DNA from: an uncultured Armatimonadota bacterium
GTDB lineage: Bacteria > Armatimonadota > Fimbriimonadia > Fimbriimonadales > Fimbriimonadaceae
Length of the DNA: 64,000 bases
Direction of reading: 5' to 3'
Assembly (NCBI GenBank): GCA_903899015.1
Contig: CAIUHP010000111.1
Span: 62,001-126,000, forward strand
Shown: positions 18,143 through 27,802 of the stretch, in pieces
Position numbering within the stretch: position 1 is the stretch's first letter
Layout of the letters: every line of letters starts with the position of its first letter
The notes under the pieces: generated by a model
Seen by the model: the letters and a program-made list of their open reading frames with translations, nothing else
Told to the model about the DNA's origin: nothing
Database searches by the model: none
Position numbers and translations under genes: made by a program

Positions 18143-18253
18143 TTGACAACAGTCCAAGCTGGTGAAAAGATTAACTGACCAAACTCTTCAACAGGTTAAG
18201 GAATAGGAAGCAAGTTAACAGGGTCTCCGACCTGGACCGAAGGATTACTTACC

Positions 18254-19990
18254 ATGGCACCCACCGTTCAAACTGACGTCGCCATCATTGGGGCCGGACC
18301 CGCTGGCTCCACTTGCGGCGCGTTCTTGAGAAAATACGCTCCAAACCTGCGCATTTCGATCTTTGAGCGGGAGTTATTTCCCAGAGAGCATGTTGGTGAA
18401 AGCCAACTTCCGCTGATTGGACAGATCCTTGATGAAATTGGAGTCTGGAATGCCGTCGAGGCCGCCGGGTTTCCCGTAAAGATAGGGGCAACTTATCGTT
18501 GGGGGAAAACCGACGACTTATGGGATTTCCATTTCCTGTCAGATGGGGTCTTTAAAGATGAACCCCGCCCCGCGAAATATGAGGGTCAACGAACGGGTAC
18601 CGCGTTTCAAGTTGACCGAGCGGTTTATGATAAGGTGCTTGCCGATCATGCCGCTGGCATGGGCTGCGATATCCAATACGAAGTCGGGGTTCGTGAGATC
18701 GAGCGAAACGGTGACCGCGTGGAAGGAATCACTCTGACCGATGGGACCCGAGTTGAAGCGACGACTTATGTGGATGCATCCGGCCACTCAGGGATTCTGC
18801 GACGCGCGATGGGTGTCAAAACCGAGGAACCTAGTCGCCTTCGAAACGTGGCATTTTGGGATTATTGGCAGAATGCCGAGTGGGCGGTCAGCATCGGCAT
18901 CGGCGGCACACGGGTCCAAGTGATGTCGGTTGGGTACGGATGGCTCTGGTTCATCCCCCTTAGCCCAACTCGAACATCCGTGGGTTTAGTTTGTCCGGCG
19001 GATTACTACAAACAGAGCGGTCGGACAGCGGAAGAACTGTATCAGCAAGCGATCCAAGACGAACCACGTATTCGAGCCTTGGTTAAGAATGGCAGCCGCG
19101 AAAACAAATTCACAACGACCAAGGATTGGTCTTTCGTCTCCGAAAGAATGACCGGGCGTAATTGGTATCTCGTTGGAGAATCGATGGGGTTTGCCGACCC
19201 TATCCTTGCGGCGGGACTTACCTTGACGCACGTCTCTGCCCGAGAATGTGCGTTCAGCATTCTTGAATCTCGCAGACAAGCCGCAACTGAAAAGGATCGT
19301 CGCTGGTTACGAGACGAATATGAGCGTCGAAACCGCAGGCGCATCTTCCAGCACATCCGGTTCGCCGACTATTGGTACTCGGCGAATGCCAACTTTACCG
19401 AACTCAAAGAATTCACGCGGGAGATCGCGAAAGATGCTGGGCTAGATTTGGATGCGGATCGAGCCTTCCAGTGGCTCGGAACGGGCGGTTTCATCGAAGA
19501 AGACATTGGAACCGGAGGTTTTGGCACGGTTGGAATGGTAGCACTCCATCAAATCGCAAATCGGCTTTCTCAGACTCCCGCTCACGTCGAATTGCACGGA
19601 ACAAACACCTACAGACTCACCTTGAAGGGTGCCAAAGAGGTGAAAGTGGGAGTGTATTCCAAAGGTCGCGTCACCGCACTTCCCTCTCTTGTTCGAGATG
19701 GGAAGTTCTTACCCCTCTATGGATTGTTTGGGCTCGTGGTAGAGGCGATTCAGAAATATCCCCAGTACGAACCCATGATCGCTTATCTCGATCAACGCCT
19801 CAAGAATAGTCAATTGGGTTATGGAGATTCTGCTCGCTTGCACATTTTTGGCTGCTTAGAAGCTATGGCTCGTGATGGCTGGATGACGTGCCACACGTCC
19901 ACGTCCGCTACGCCAAGAACCTTTATCATTCCCGAAGATACTCCGGCAATCGCCAGAAACCGAGACCCGGAAAGAAAAGTCGCAGAATAG
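18254..19990 (+). CDS. FAD-dependent halogenase-like oxidoreductase
   Basis: 578 residues. The Rossmann FAD motif is VAIIGAGPAGSTCG near residue 10. GESQLPLIG near 56 and GTAFQVDRAVYD near 115 are typical of flavin-dependent halogenases and geranylgeranyl-reductase relatives, and WLWFIPL near residue 225 resembles the WxWxIP motif of halogenases. A second FAD segment is VGESMGFADPILAAG near 310. The family transfers halogen to aromatic substrates or reduces polyprenyls. There are no partner flavin reductase or peptide synthetase genes nearby, so the substrate is open. A GAAGGA ribosome site precedes the ATG. Confidence 0.8.
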   Translation: MAPTVQTDVAIIGAGPAGSTCGAFLRKYAPNLRISIFERELFPREHVGESQLPLIGQILDEIGVWNAVEAAGFPVKIGATYRWGKTDDLWDFHFLSDGVFKDEPRPAKYEGQRTGTAFQVDRAVYDKVLADHAAGMGCDIQYEVGVREIERNGDRVEGITLTDGTRVEATTYVDASGHSGILRRAMGVKTEEPSRLRNVAFWDYWQNAEWAVSIGIGGTRVQVMSVGYGWLWFIPLSPTRTSVGLVCPADYYKQSGRTAEELYQQAIQDEPRIRALVKNGSRENKFTTTKDWSFVSERMTGRNWYLVGESMGFADPILAAGLTLTHVSARECAFSILESRRQAATEKDRRWLRDEYERRNRRRIFQHIRFADYWYSANANFTELKEFTREIAKDAGLDLDADRAFQWLGTGGFIEEDIGTGGFGTVGMVALHQIANRLSQTPAHVELHGTNTYRLTLKGAKEVKVGVYSKGRVTALPSLVRDGKFLPLYGLFGLVVEAIQKYPQYEPMIAYLDQRLKNSQLGYGDSARLHIFGCLEAMARDGWMTCHTSTSATPRTFIIPEDTPAIARNRDPERKVAE

Positions 19991-20067
19991 GCATGTCCTC
20001 ATGGATAGATAACTGTGCTACCTATCCGCGTGCCACAGACGCTTGCCAGGGTTTATCGTTGTGTCTC

Positions 20068-22053
20068 TCACTTTCGCTTGAAGATGAGAACGAGATCGTG
20101 AATCGTCAATTTGTAGTTGGGGAGCGCGAAATGACTAATCGTCATTTCTTGATTCTTGATGTCCCCATTATCAAGATCAATCGAGGTGACGGCGTAAGTC
20201 CCATCTCCGATGGAAAGACCGGTGATGGAACCAGACACGTTCTTCAAGCCCGGGTTGGCGGTGAGTCGCAGGAGCATCCAGTCCGATTCACCCACTCCGA
20301 CGGCAGAAGCCTGTGACCCTGCTTTCGTTACCGTGAAATCCGCGATCCTCACCCAGTCCGATCCATGATTTTCGATGCGAATCGTGACAAGGCCAGCTGG
20401 AAAGGCAACTTCAATCGGGCCCGAAGGGGGATAGTTCTTGTCTTTTGCTGCAAACGAAGTCGACTTTTCTAACTTATCGTTCACATACAAGTCGATTTTC
20501 GCCCCACCTTGGGAGATTTCGGCAAGTTTGAGATTGAATTTACCGGCTTCCTTTGCGTGCAGCACGAGGGTGATCGGACCGGCCCCCATATCTTTGTGTG
20601 CACCATCCATGCTTTGAAAGTATCCCGGCAACTTCGAAAGTTTCTCGGGAGTCAAATCCTCCGGCAGGTTAATGTGAGCAAGTTCCATATTTGCCCATCC
20701 TGCCCCAGGACCAAACGCGAGGTCCCCTCCTTGAACGGTTGCAAACTTGGCTTTTAACGTTTTGGCGTTGGGGTGTTTGGCAATTTCGCTGAGATGGATC
20801 GCCTCGGATGCGTTTTTGAAGTCCGGATAGAGATCAAGCGATTCCACCTGCTCCCATCCCCAAAACATCGCGGTCCCAGCTTGATTGGCGGCCATGCCTC
20901 CAAATATCCCATCTCGAACACCGGACCGGACGTCTTCTTTGTCGGTTCCAGGAGGTCCTAACTCTCCGAAAAAGCCAGGCTTATCGTCTGGGAAGTGCAT
21001 CCCAACCACTGCGTTCAATACGTTCGACAGATAGGTATGAGGCTGATAAAAGTCCATGGATGTGAACAGTCCTTTTCGCTCCACCGCCGAACTGGTGGTG
21101 ACCATGTGACCGTACGGATCGATTCCTCGAACGTAATCGGCCATTTCCTTATGCCAAGACTCAATATCGTTCCAACGATCTTCGTAGCGCGCATCAACCC
21201 ATTCGACTTCGTTGAATAGTTCCCAAGCCATGATGCTTGGCGATGCACCATATCGAGCCACCGCATATCGCAGCCACATCTTGGTGCGGCGCTTTGCTTC
21301 GGGATCGGTGAAGAAGTCTCCTGCGTCCTTGAGGAAGCCTCCTTTTGCGACGTTCCATGGATGGTCGGGCCAATTGGGGTTCACTTTTGAACTAAAAGAT
21401 CCGTGATTGAAGAGAACAAATTGGAATTCAATGCCACTGCGTTCTGCCTGGTCAACCAGAGTTTGCCAGGTGTCCAGGGCTTTGCTCCAAAGCTGCCCCT
21501 TGATCACGGGACGATCATTTTGGGGCCACCAGGGGTTCTTTCCATCCCAACTGCTTGACCAAATACGACTCCAGTTGATGCCGTTGTGGCCCATTTTTGC
21601 CAGTTGGTCCACCATCTTGAGACCGGGAACGCTCTGCCAACCTAAGTTGAATCCGATCGGATAATAAGGGGTGCCGTCATCCCATCGGAACCGATTTTTT
21701 GCATCCGGGTCAGGATGAAGATATCCGTGTTCCATCGGCCGGGTGAGATCAAGCAAACCTTCTTGTGGCTTCTCAAGCATCTTCTTGCCATTCCTGAAAA
21801 GCACAGCCGTGTATAGCCCTTTTATGGGTACCGCTAGATTAGCCTTGTAACCACCGATGCCATCGAAATAAGCCAAGCGCTCAATGGGAGGTCCCGAGGG
21901 CCCAGTGAACTGAACTCTCACGTCATTTTGATCCGGGTCATAAGGATTTCCCGCAAATTGGACCTGAAACGTCGCAGTTGCTGGCCCGTACCAGGTCTTG
22001 GTCGCACTTTGATGAGGCACAAGGGTTGGGAGAAGCAGCAGTGCACAAAGCAT
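20068..22053 (-). CDS. Secreted GH5-like (DUF5060-type) glycoside hydrolase
   Basis: 661 residues. Signal-like N-terminus MLCALLLLPTLVP. An N-terminal beta-sandwich of the DUF5060 type (residues 20-110) is followed by a TIM barrel with YYPIGFNLGW near 130, the predicted acid/base Glu in ELFNEVEW near 280, and the nucleophile Glu in FFGELGPPG near 363. A C-terminal carbohydrate-binding-like domain follows (about residues 480-590; GPIEVAFPAGLVTIRIENHGS). Likely acts on plant polysaccharide such as mannan or glucan; the exact family is uncertain. Confidence 0.82.
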   Translation of the reverse strand: MLCALLLLPTLVPHQSATKTWYGPATATFQVQFAGNPYDPDQNDVRVQFTGPSGPPIERLAYFDGIGGYKANLAVPIKGLYTAVLFRNGKKMLEKPQEGLLDLTRPMEHGYLHPDPDAKNRFRWDDGTPYYPIGFNLGWQSVPGLKMVDQLAKMGHNGINWSRIWSSSWDGKNPWWPQNDRPVIKGQLWSKALDTWQTLVDQAERSGIEFQFVLFNHGSFSSKVNPNWPDHPWNVAKGGFLKDAGDFFTDPEAKRRTKMWLRYAVARYGASPSIMAWELFNEVEWVDARYEDRWNDIESWHKEMADYVRGIDPYGHMVTTSSAVERKGLFTSMDFYQPHTYLSNVLNAVVGMHFPDDKPGFFGELGPPGTDKEDVRSGVRDGIFGGMAANQAGTAMFWGWEQVESLDLYPDFKNASEAIHLSEIAKHPNAKTLKAKFATVQGGDLAFGPGAGWANMELAHINLPEDLTPEKLSKLPGYFQSMDGAHKDMGAGPITLVLHAKEAGKFNLKLAEISQGGAKIDLYVNDKLEKSTSFAAKDKNYPPSGPIEVAFPAGLVTIRIENHGSDWVRIADFTVTKAGSQASAVGVGESDWMLLRLTANPGLKNVSGSITGLSIGDGTYAVTSIDLDNGDIKNQEMTISHFALPNYKLTIHDLVLIFKRK

Positions 22054-22079
22054 GCTTCTACTTTATCCCGTTCCGACCG

Positions 22080-22700
22080 CTAAGGAAGGATCGTTTCGTA
22101 TTCCGTCGCGTTGTCAACCTTCTTCCACTTCCCGGTGAGAGCGTGAATGAATTGCCCACCATGCCCCGAATGTCCCACGAGCAAAATTCGTTGCCCCAAG
22201 TGCTTTTCTCGAAACTCGTTTACCGAGACATCCACTTGCGCAAGACCAGAATTGTAGTCCGACGCAACCGGATATCGATCTTGCCCAGGCAGTACGACGA
22301 ATAGATTGGCGATATCCGAATCAATCCGAATTTTAGCACCCCACTTAAATGAAGTTGGGGCCGCATTCTTGGGCCTTCGACCGGTGCAGCATTCATAAAG
22401 CAGTGGCCAAACGGTTGCTCGCTGTCTCGTGGCTTTGAGGTAGGGCGCAATTGTTTTTAGCGCCCGTGGCGATGGTGAAACCAGAATCGTGTCAAATCTC
22501 GCTTGACCCAGCAATTTTACGGTCAATGCATCGACCTGCTTTTGCCCTTTCTCAGAGAACGCGTTAAGTGTCTTTGAGTTGTAACGTCCACTTGCGTTGG
22601 CTACCGTCTCGCCATGACGGACGAACACAAGGTCAGTCGGGTGAAGAAACGTTAAAGCAATCGCGATAGCTGCTAGCACGTCTACGAGGGTACCTCCCAA
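22080..22700 (-). CDS. Histidine phosphatase superfamily protein
   Basis: 206 residues. The catalytic RHG motif is in FVRHGETVANASG near residue 28, and the second catalytic His is in LVGHSGHGG near 178, so both active-site His residues are present. A hydrophobic segment (residues 8-22) may be a signal peptide or anchor, so it could act outside the cytoplasm. Start is uncertain: TTG at 22700 or GTG at 22679. Its family includes phosphoglycerate mutase-like and SixA-type enzymes; the substrate is unknown. Confidence 0.86.
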   Translation of the reverse strand: MGGTLVDVLAAIAIALTFLHPTDLVFVRHGETVANASGRYNSKTLNAFSEKGQKQVDALTVKLLGQARFDTILVSPSPRALKTIAPYLKATRQRATVWPLLYECCTGRRPKNAAPTSFKWGAKIRIDSDIANLFVVLPGQDRYPVASDYNSGLAQVDVSVNEFREKHLGQRILLVGHSGHGGQFIHALTGKWKKVDNATEYETILP

Positions 22701-22772
22701 GTATCGAACCTGCCTGGGGTCAAGATCCTGAATTCTATTGGGGCGAGTCTTGCTTCCCTAAAACTCGTGCCA

Positions 22773-23186
22773 CTAAAGAATCAGCTTCCCGACCAATTCA
22801 TCATGCCCAAAATAGAAGTGCTGGGAATACTGCCCCGGTTTGAGCCAGATGAGGGCGGATGGGAGTCCATTCAGTACGAAACTGGCTACTCTCTGTCCCT
22901 CTTCTGGGCAAAGTCGCTCACCTTGTTTGTGAAGGACAATCAGATGAAGTAGGTCTTCTTCGCCTTCGAACTGATATCGATAGTCGCCGATACCACCTGA
23001 AAAATCGTTTGCTTCTAACCCAACGGAGATAAGTGCGTAGTGATCGCTGGGTCGAGAAAGCTTCGGATCGAACTGAGGCAACTTGATCGTCTTGTTGATC
23101 TCGATGCAGTCCAGAATTCGTCGCATTACCTCGTCGCGCCGAGCCTGTTCGTCAGCGGTAGGGATAAGAACGGTTGTGGAAGCCAT
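22773..23186 (-). CDS. Hypothetical protein
   Basis: 137 residues that I do not recognise. It has a helical N-terminal half (DEQARRDEVMRRILDCIE) and a later beta-rich part (YRYQFEGEEDLLHLIVLHKQGE). No signal peptide or membrane segment is evident. It lies between tRNA-Ser and the phosphatase on the same strand. The frame is clean and begins at an ATG. Confidence 0.6.
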   Translation of the reverse strand: MASTTVLIPTADEQARRDEVMRRILDCIEINKTIKLPQFDPKLSRPSDHYALISVGLEANDFSGGIGDYRYQFEGEEDLLHLIVLHKQGERLCPEEGQRVASFVLNGLPSALIWLKPGQYSQHFYFGHDELVGKLIL

Positions 23187-23299
23187 AACCGATTGTGGCT
23201 CACGAACGGGCCAAGTTGTATCGGTAAAAGTGGATTCTCAGCGAGGCAATTCGAACTCAAACGAGTGGTCAGGGGTTGGGTCGAAGAAACCTAGTTTAC

Positions 23300-23392
23300 T
23301 GGCGGAGCGGGTGGGATTCGAACCCACGATCCGGTTCAACACCGGATACGCGATTTCCAGTCGCGCTCCTTCGACCACTCGGACACCACTCC
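23300..23392 (-). tRNA. tRNA-Ser (anticodon GGA)
   Basis: Minus-strand acceptor GGAGTGG pairs with CCGCTCC; the anticodon arm CGCGA-CTGGAAA-TCGCG gives GGA. A long variable arm (TATCCGG...CCGGAT) marks a class II tRNA, and the T-arm GGTTCGAATCC is standard. The encoded CCA is at 23300-23302. Confidence 0.96.
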
Positions 23393-23422
23393 GCGTTCCA
23401 TCTATTATGCCAGAACTGATCG

Positions 23423-24298
23423 TCAACTCGCTGAGACAGATGCCCCAAGTTCGACCAAGATTCGATAATTTGGAGACCGGTCTGAAATTTCAACTTTTCG
23501 ACCCGCCTTTAACGCCATCTTTGCAACCTTTTCCATGTTCCCACCCTCGGTGACCTGAACGAAGGATAAACGTCGAGAGAGACAGCCCACTAGGCGATCC
23601 CTTACTTGATTATTGATTCCAACAAATCCCGCATCCGGTCGGAAAGGACTGACGACAAGATCGGTCGTTGGGTCGAATTGTTCCCGCCAAAGGGCAGCTT
23701 CGTGCATGCTCTCATGCTTCAATTCTGGACCCAGCGAGGTGAACAGGCCCCGATCTAAGCATAGGATTCGTGGCGATCCCCATCGAAGAGGGACAATCGC
23801 AGACCGCTTATATTCCGGGCGATCATTTCCCGAAACAAGAACCTCGGACTTCAAGACGCCCTCTTCAGCCAACTTTTCAATGAGGTCCAGATCGGCGGGC
23901 CGTGAATTTCGCGAACTGAGAACGCAGAAAGTGTTTGATTGGAGCAGCTTTGTATTGCCGTACAAAAACAAGATTCCGGGAGGATCGGGATCCATTTCTT
24001 CGACTAACGTCGGATAATGCGCATCGGCGGACGAAATTAAAGTGACTCCAAGTCCCGACAGCTTTTTCTCCACCGTCAGCGTATATCGAATGCGAGCTTC
24101 TGGCGCCTCGGAAAGCGCCTTGGAGGCTTTCGAACTCAGTCGATACTCTTCGCGAAAGGCTTCTTGAGAAAGGTCGAGGAATTCTTCCGGCGTACGCCCG
24201 AGTAAATCATTTCGAGCCAGGATGCGAGTCAAGTATTTGCCCCCAATTCCGGGAGTCATCGCCAGTAATAATGAGAACGAACGTCGCGACAGGCTCAT
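23423..24298 (-). CDS. Divergent DprA-like DNA-processing protein
   Basis: 291 residues. The N-terminal helices (RRSFSLLLAMTPGIGGKYLTR) resemble the SAM-like domain of DprA, and residues 95-280 resemble its Rossmann fold: LSGLGVTLISSADAHYPTLVEEM (DprA has YPxxL), and PPGILFLYGN. The usual VGSR motif is changed to LSSRN, and the last part lacks the canonical SGxAxGID. DprA loads RecA onto incoming single-stranded DNA; this copy may have altered function. Its ATG overlaps the stop of the phosphorylase upstream (ATGA). Confidence 0.72.
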   Translation of the reverse strand: MSLSRRSFSLLLAMTPGIGGKYLTRILARNDLLGRTPEEFLDLSQEAFREEYRLSSKASKALSEAPEARIRYTLTVEKKLSGLGVTLISSADAHYPTLVEEMDPDPPGILFLYGNTKLLQSNTFCVLSSRNSRPADLDLIEKLAEEGVLKSEVLVSGNDRPEYKRSAIVPLRWGSPRILCLDRGLFTSLGPELKHESMHEAALWREQFDPTTDLVVSPFRPDAGFVGINNQVRDRLVGCLSRRLSFVQVTEGGNMEKVAKMALKAGRKVEISDRSPNYRILVELGASVSAS

Positions 24299-25032
24299 GC
24301 TAACCCTGATAATCGCTTTGCAGCTCGAATTAGTAGATTCACGGCCCGTGCACCGGATCGATTCATTTCATCCACAACCTCTTCGTGGCTTAGAGGAGAA
24401 TCTGAAATGCCGGCCGCAAGATTCGTGACGATGGCAAGACATCCATAGTCGACCTCCGCCTCACGCATGAGGATCGCTTCAGATCCAGCCGTCATTCCGA
24501 CTAAGTCTGCCTTGAAATTCCTATACAATTCGATTTCAAATGGCGTTTCATACCGCGGCCCATTCCCACACAGATAGATTCCCTTCTTTTGAACGGATTC
24601 TCCCAAATCGGCTGCTGCTTCCAGGATCGCTCGGCGTGACTCGACTCCAAACGGGTTTGTGAAATCCCGGTGCACGACTTCCCGATCAAATAAAGTGGGA
24701 AACCTACCGGTCAAGTCGAGAAAATCGGAACAAGCGACCAAGGTTCCCGCTGGCCATTCGGATCGAAGGCTCCCAACGGCAGCCGTGGAAAGACACGCTT
24801 TCACTCCTAATTGCTTCATACCTAGCGCCATTGCGTGGTAATTCACCTTATGCGGTGGAACTTTGTGACCAGCAGAATGCCTGCCGATTAAGTAAAGCTT
24901 AACGCCCTCAATCTCTACATATCTCCCTTGGAGGAGCCCGGCAAGAGTCGGAACAAAAAGTGGTTTGCCTCCGAATGCGAGTAGGCGATCGCCTATTCCG
25001 GTCCCACCGATAATTCCGACATCAACCTGCAT
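24295..25032 (-). CDS. mtnP: 5'-methylthioadenosine / purine nucleoside phosphorylase
   Basis: 245 residues, family length. GIIGGTGIGD near residue 7 binds phosphate, RHSAGHKVPPHKVNYHA near 51 is the family signature, and the base-binding region is NGPRYETPFE near 157 followed by VGMTAGSEAILMREAEV near 177. It phosphorolyses methylthioadenosine or purine nucleosides for salvage. Distinguishing MTA from inosine or guanosine needs a substrate-residue comparison. It overlaps the DprA-like gene by 4 bp, so the two are co-transcribed. Confidence 0.9.
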   Translation of the reverse strand: MQVDVGIIGGTGIGDRLLAFGGKPLFVPTLAGLLQGRYVEIEGVKLYLIGRHSAGHKVPPHKVNYHAMALGMKQLGVKACLSTAAVGSLRSEWPAGTLVACSDFLDLTGRFPTLFDREVVHRDFTNPFGVESRRAILEAAADLGESVQKKGIYLCGNGPRYETPFEIELYRNFKADLVGMTAGSEAILMREAEVDYGCLAIVTNLAAGISDSPLSHEEVVDEMNRSGARAVNLLIRAAKRLSGLA

Positions 25033-25093
25033 GATAGAGTCGATTATATTAGGATCGAGCCACGATCGGCTCGATCCTTAGACCTTTCGATAG

Positions 25094-27544
25094 TTATCCT
25101 TGGGTCTTTAACCGAAGAACCGTTACCGAGTACGGTAGGTAAGTTCGAGTCATATGCTGTGGGACATCTCCGACGCGGATTTTGTGAGGAGCGACTTTCT
25201 TAGGTTCCGCAATTGAGTTTTGATCTTCTGGCTTGCCAACCAGAACCCATCCTTCGCCCGAAGTCACTGATCCCACTAAACCATCCAGGTTCAATTGAGC
25301 GAAGATGGGCTCGCCTGAGACATTGACGACCTTAACAATGATTTCGCCAGTCCTACTAACTCGACTCGCACCCGCGTAGAGTGGGGACACGATTGGCTTG
25401 TCAGTTTCCGTGATCTGGGTGATCAATTTATCGTCGAGGTAGAACTTGACGTGGGTCCCGCTTGTGACGATCTTGATGTCGTACCATCGACCTGTTTCAA
25501 CCGTTGTGCCTGTCGCTCGACCTACTTCGTGGACATCGCCATTTGCATGTTGTTGAATGGCAGAACGTGAGTTCCCCCATCCTCCAATATTCCACTGCAT
25601 GTAGTTCTGCGAGTTCTGGACATGGAAGAGGACCAAAAATCCTTCTTCGCCGCCAAGCTTCTTTGCCTTCAGATGGTAGGTGTAGTCCGTCCACTTCGCG
25701 TCCCCAGCCGAAGCATGAGTATCGTCTTCCATCGTCGTCTGTCGCAGGCTGTCACCTTCAACTTTCCACGAACCTCGACGGATTCCCCAGCCAGACGTTC
25801 CTTCGGCGAAATCTTTTTTGTAAAGCGTCTCTCCGTTGTGGGTGACTTCGATGTCTTTATATTCTGAGTCTGTTCGCCACGTTCCCAGACCCACTTTCCC
25901 GTGAGGAACAAACGGTTTGACTTTAGTTGCCGTGGCCACTTTAACCGTAGTTGGAAGCACGGTATCTCCCGTATTCTTTCCGAACATGGATTGAACGTAG
26001 AACGAAGGCGAGCCAAAGCTCTTCGTAGCGTCATACCCGATTAAGTTCGTTGGCCATTGGGCCGCCTTCGGATTCATGTTGATGAGCAGTGGAGCATACG
26101 CCTCCATGACCACGAGGTCCGAGTTTCGCTCCAAACCGATGAGCCATGCCGCGTCACCTAGTGCCGCTTGATGAGTGGGAGTTTGATTTCCTTCGATTGA
26201 AGCCCACTCGCCTACAAAGATCTTGGGACCCTTACGATCATAGCGATCGTAGTGTCCCGAATCTCGCTCCATTTCAGCCGCCGATCGATAATAGTGATCG
26301 TCAATGACGTCAGGTTTGCGAGTCTTTACGGGAGCAGTAGCAATGATCTGCAGTTTTGGATATTTCGCTTTGATTGCGTCGTGAAATTGTGCGTATCGCC
26401 CGTCGTAGCTACCCGATCGGTCAAATCCGTCTTCATTTCCGATTTCCACGTAAGTAAATGGGAACGGTTTTGGATGGCCGTCTTTGATGCGCCTCGCACC
26501 CCAAACGGTGTTTGGGCCGCCGGTTAAATACTCAATTTCGTCCAAAGCATCCTGCACGTAAGGTTGGAGGCCCGGACCTGGATCAATGTGAGCTCCCTGA
26601 AGCGCATATCCAGCAAATACGGCGAGGACCGGTTGCATATGAAGGTCTTCGCACCACTCTAGGAATTCGAGAAGCCCCAGTCCATCGGAGGAACGATATC
26701 CCCAAGGACCCTGGTGCCCGAATCGTTTGGAAACATCGCCAATCGTTGCTTTCCAATCAAATCGCTCGGGGATGGTATTTCCTTCAAGATAATTCCCACC
26801 TGGCATTCGAAGAAAACTCGGATTCATCTCCGCCATCTTCTCCATCAAATCAATACGGTTTCCATTTTTGCGATGCTTGTAGGTGGGTGGGAATAAGGAG
26901 ATCGAGCGGAACCAAACGGTTCCCGCACCGGGCAAGGAAATGACAAACCGATTGGTGTTACTGGTCGGTACCGATCCCGTCTTAAGGGTTGCGGTGTATT
27001 TTTTCCACCCGGTTGTCAGCCCACTGATGGTGGTTTGGGCGAGAACTTTCCCTTCATCGTTGGTCTCTATAGTGGCGGTAAGGGGGCCGGATAATCCTGC
27101 CGACGCCTTCGCATAGAACGAAAGTTGGTAAGTCGTATTGGGCCAAGATGGAATCCCCCAGTAGCCGTCATTGGCAAGCCCGACACGGTCGTTTGAGTTG
27201 GCAACTGTCGCACTGAGCTTTAGATTGAGTCCTCGATCAGTCGGATCGTTATCTAAGACGACGAACCCAGTTCCTGAACCCGACTTCACGACAGACCAAT
27301 GAATCGGACCACGATCACTATCGCGTAATCCACGATTTTGAATGAGTTCTGCATAGAGTCCTCCGTCGTAAGCGTGGTTGATTTCCTCTGTCATGAGGCC
27401 GTAGAACATTGGGCTGATCTTGGGACCGGGATGATCCACGTGGACCGTAATCTGGCTAACTCCTTGAGCTACCGCAAAAGGTGCCATCAGTGCCAAACAA
27501 CTCGCCATCAGGGTGAGGCGACAAACCTTGTGAGTCGTAAGCAT
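25094..27544 (-). CDS. Secreted GH51 alpha-L-arabinofuranosidase with extra carbohydrate modules
   Basis: 816 residues with a signal peptide (LTLMASCLALMAPFAVA). After ISPMFYGLMTEEINHAYDGG comes a CBM4/9-like module (about residues 60-200), then the barrel with MPGGNYLEGNT near 245, acid/base Glu in EIGNEDGF near 369 and nucleophile Glu in FVGEWAS near 448. A concanavalin-like jelly-roll module (about residues 565-720, with GGEEGFLVLFHV) is inserted before the final beta strands. Releases arabinose from hemicellulose. Length is well above the bare family because of the inserts. Confidence 0.93.
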   Translation of the reverse strand: MLTTHKVCRLTLMASCLALMAPFAVAQGVSQITVHVDHPGPKISPMFYGLMTEEINHAYDGGLYAELIQNRGLRDSDRGPIHWSVVKSGSGTGFVVLDNDPTDRGLNLKLSATVANSNDRVGLANDGYWGIPSWPNTTYQLSFYAKASAGLSGPLTATIETNDEGKVLAQTTISGLTTGWKKYTATLKTGSVPTSNTNRFVISLPGAGTVWFRSISLFPPTYKHRKNGNRIDLMEKMAEMNPSFLRMPGGNYLEGNTIPERFDWKATIGDVSKRFGHQGPWGYRSSDGLGLLEFLEWCEDLHMQPVLAVFAGYALQGAHIDPGPGLQPYVQDALDEIEYLTGGPNTVWGARRIKDGHPKPFPFTYVEIGNEDGFDRSGSYDGRYAQFHDAIKAKYPKLQIIATAPVKTRKPDVIDDHYYRSAAEMERDSGHYDRYDRKGPKIFVGEWASIEGNQTPTHQAALGDAAWLIGLERNSDLVVMEAYAPLLINMNPKAAQWPTNLIGYDATKSFGSPSFYVQSMFGKNTGDTVLPTTVKVATATKVKPFVPHGKVGLGTWRTDSEYKDIEVTHNGETLYKKDFAEGTSGWGIRRGSWKVEGDSLRQTTMEDDTHASAGDAKWTDYTYHLKAKKLGGEEGFLVLFHVQNSQNYMQWNIGGWGNSRSAIQQHANGDVHEVGRATGTTVETGRWYDIKIVTSGTHVKFYLDDKLITQITETDKPIVSPLYAGASRVSRTGEIIVKVVNVSGEPIFAQLNLDGLVGSVTSGEGWVLVGKPEDQNSIAEPKKVAPHKIRVGDVPQHMTRTYLPYSVTVLRLKTQG

Positions 27545-27802
27545 ATGGTCGAATTAGCATACACCGTATTTCGCAAATGCAAGTCGCCGCCCACTAGTTC
27601 AAAGCCTCATTGAACTCGGAAAGATAGAATTCCGTAGCTTTGGCTTGAACGAGAACCCCTGTTAAAAAACGTACTGGGATTTCCTTTAAGAGATCGAATC
27701 GGCGAAGAGTTTCAGCGTCTCTTGTACTCTCCGTTGAAGTGTCGCAGTTCGAGGAACCGTTCGTCGAACACAGAAGTTCACACCAATTATTCGCCGATTC
27801 TA

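Noticed and set aside
20003-20027. GGATAG/CTATCC hairpin after the halogenase-like gene as terminator
   Set aside because: Six-base stem with a 13-nt loop and no T-run; too weak.
18254-22053. Secondary-metabolite cluster around the halogenase-like gene
   Set aside because: No synthetase, acyl carrier or flavin reductase genes are nearby; neighbours are glycosidases.
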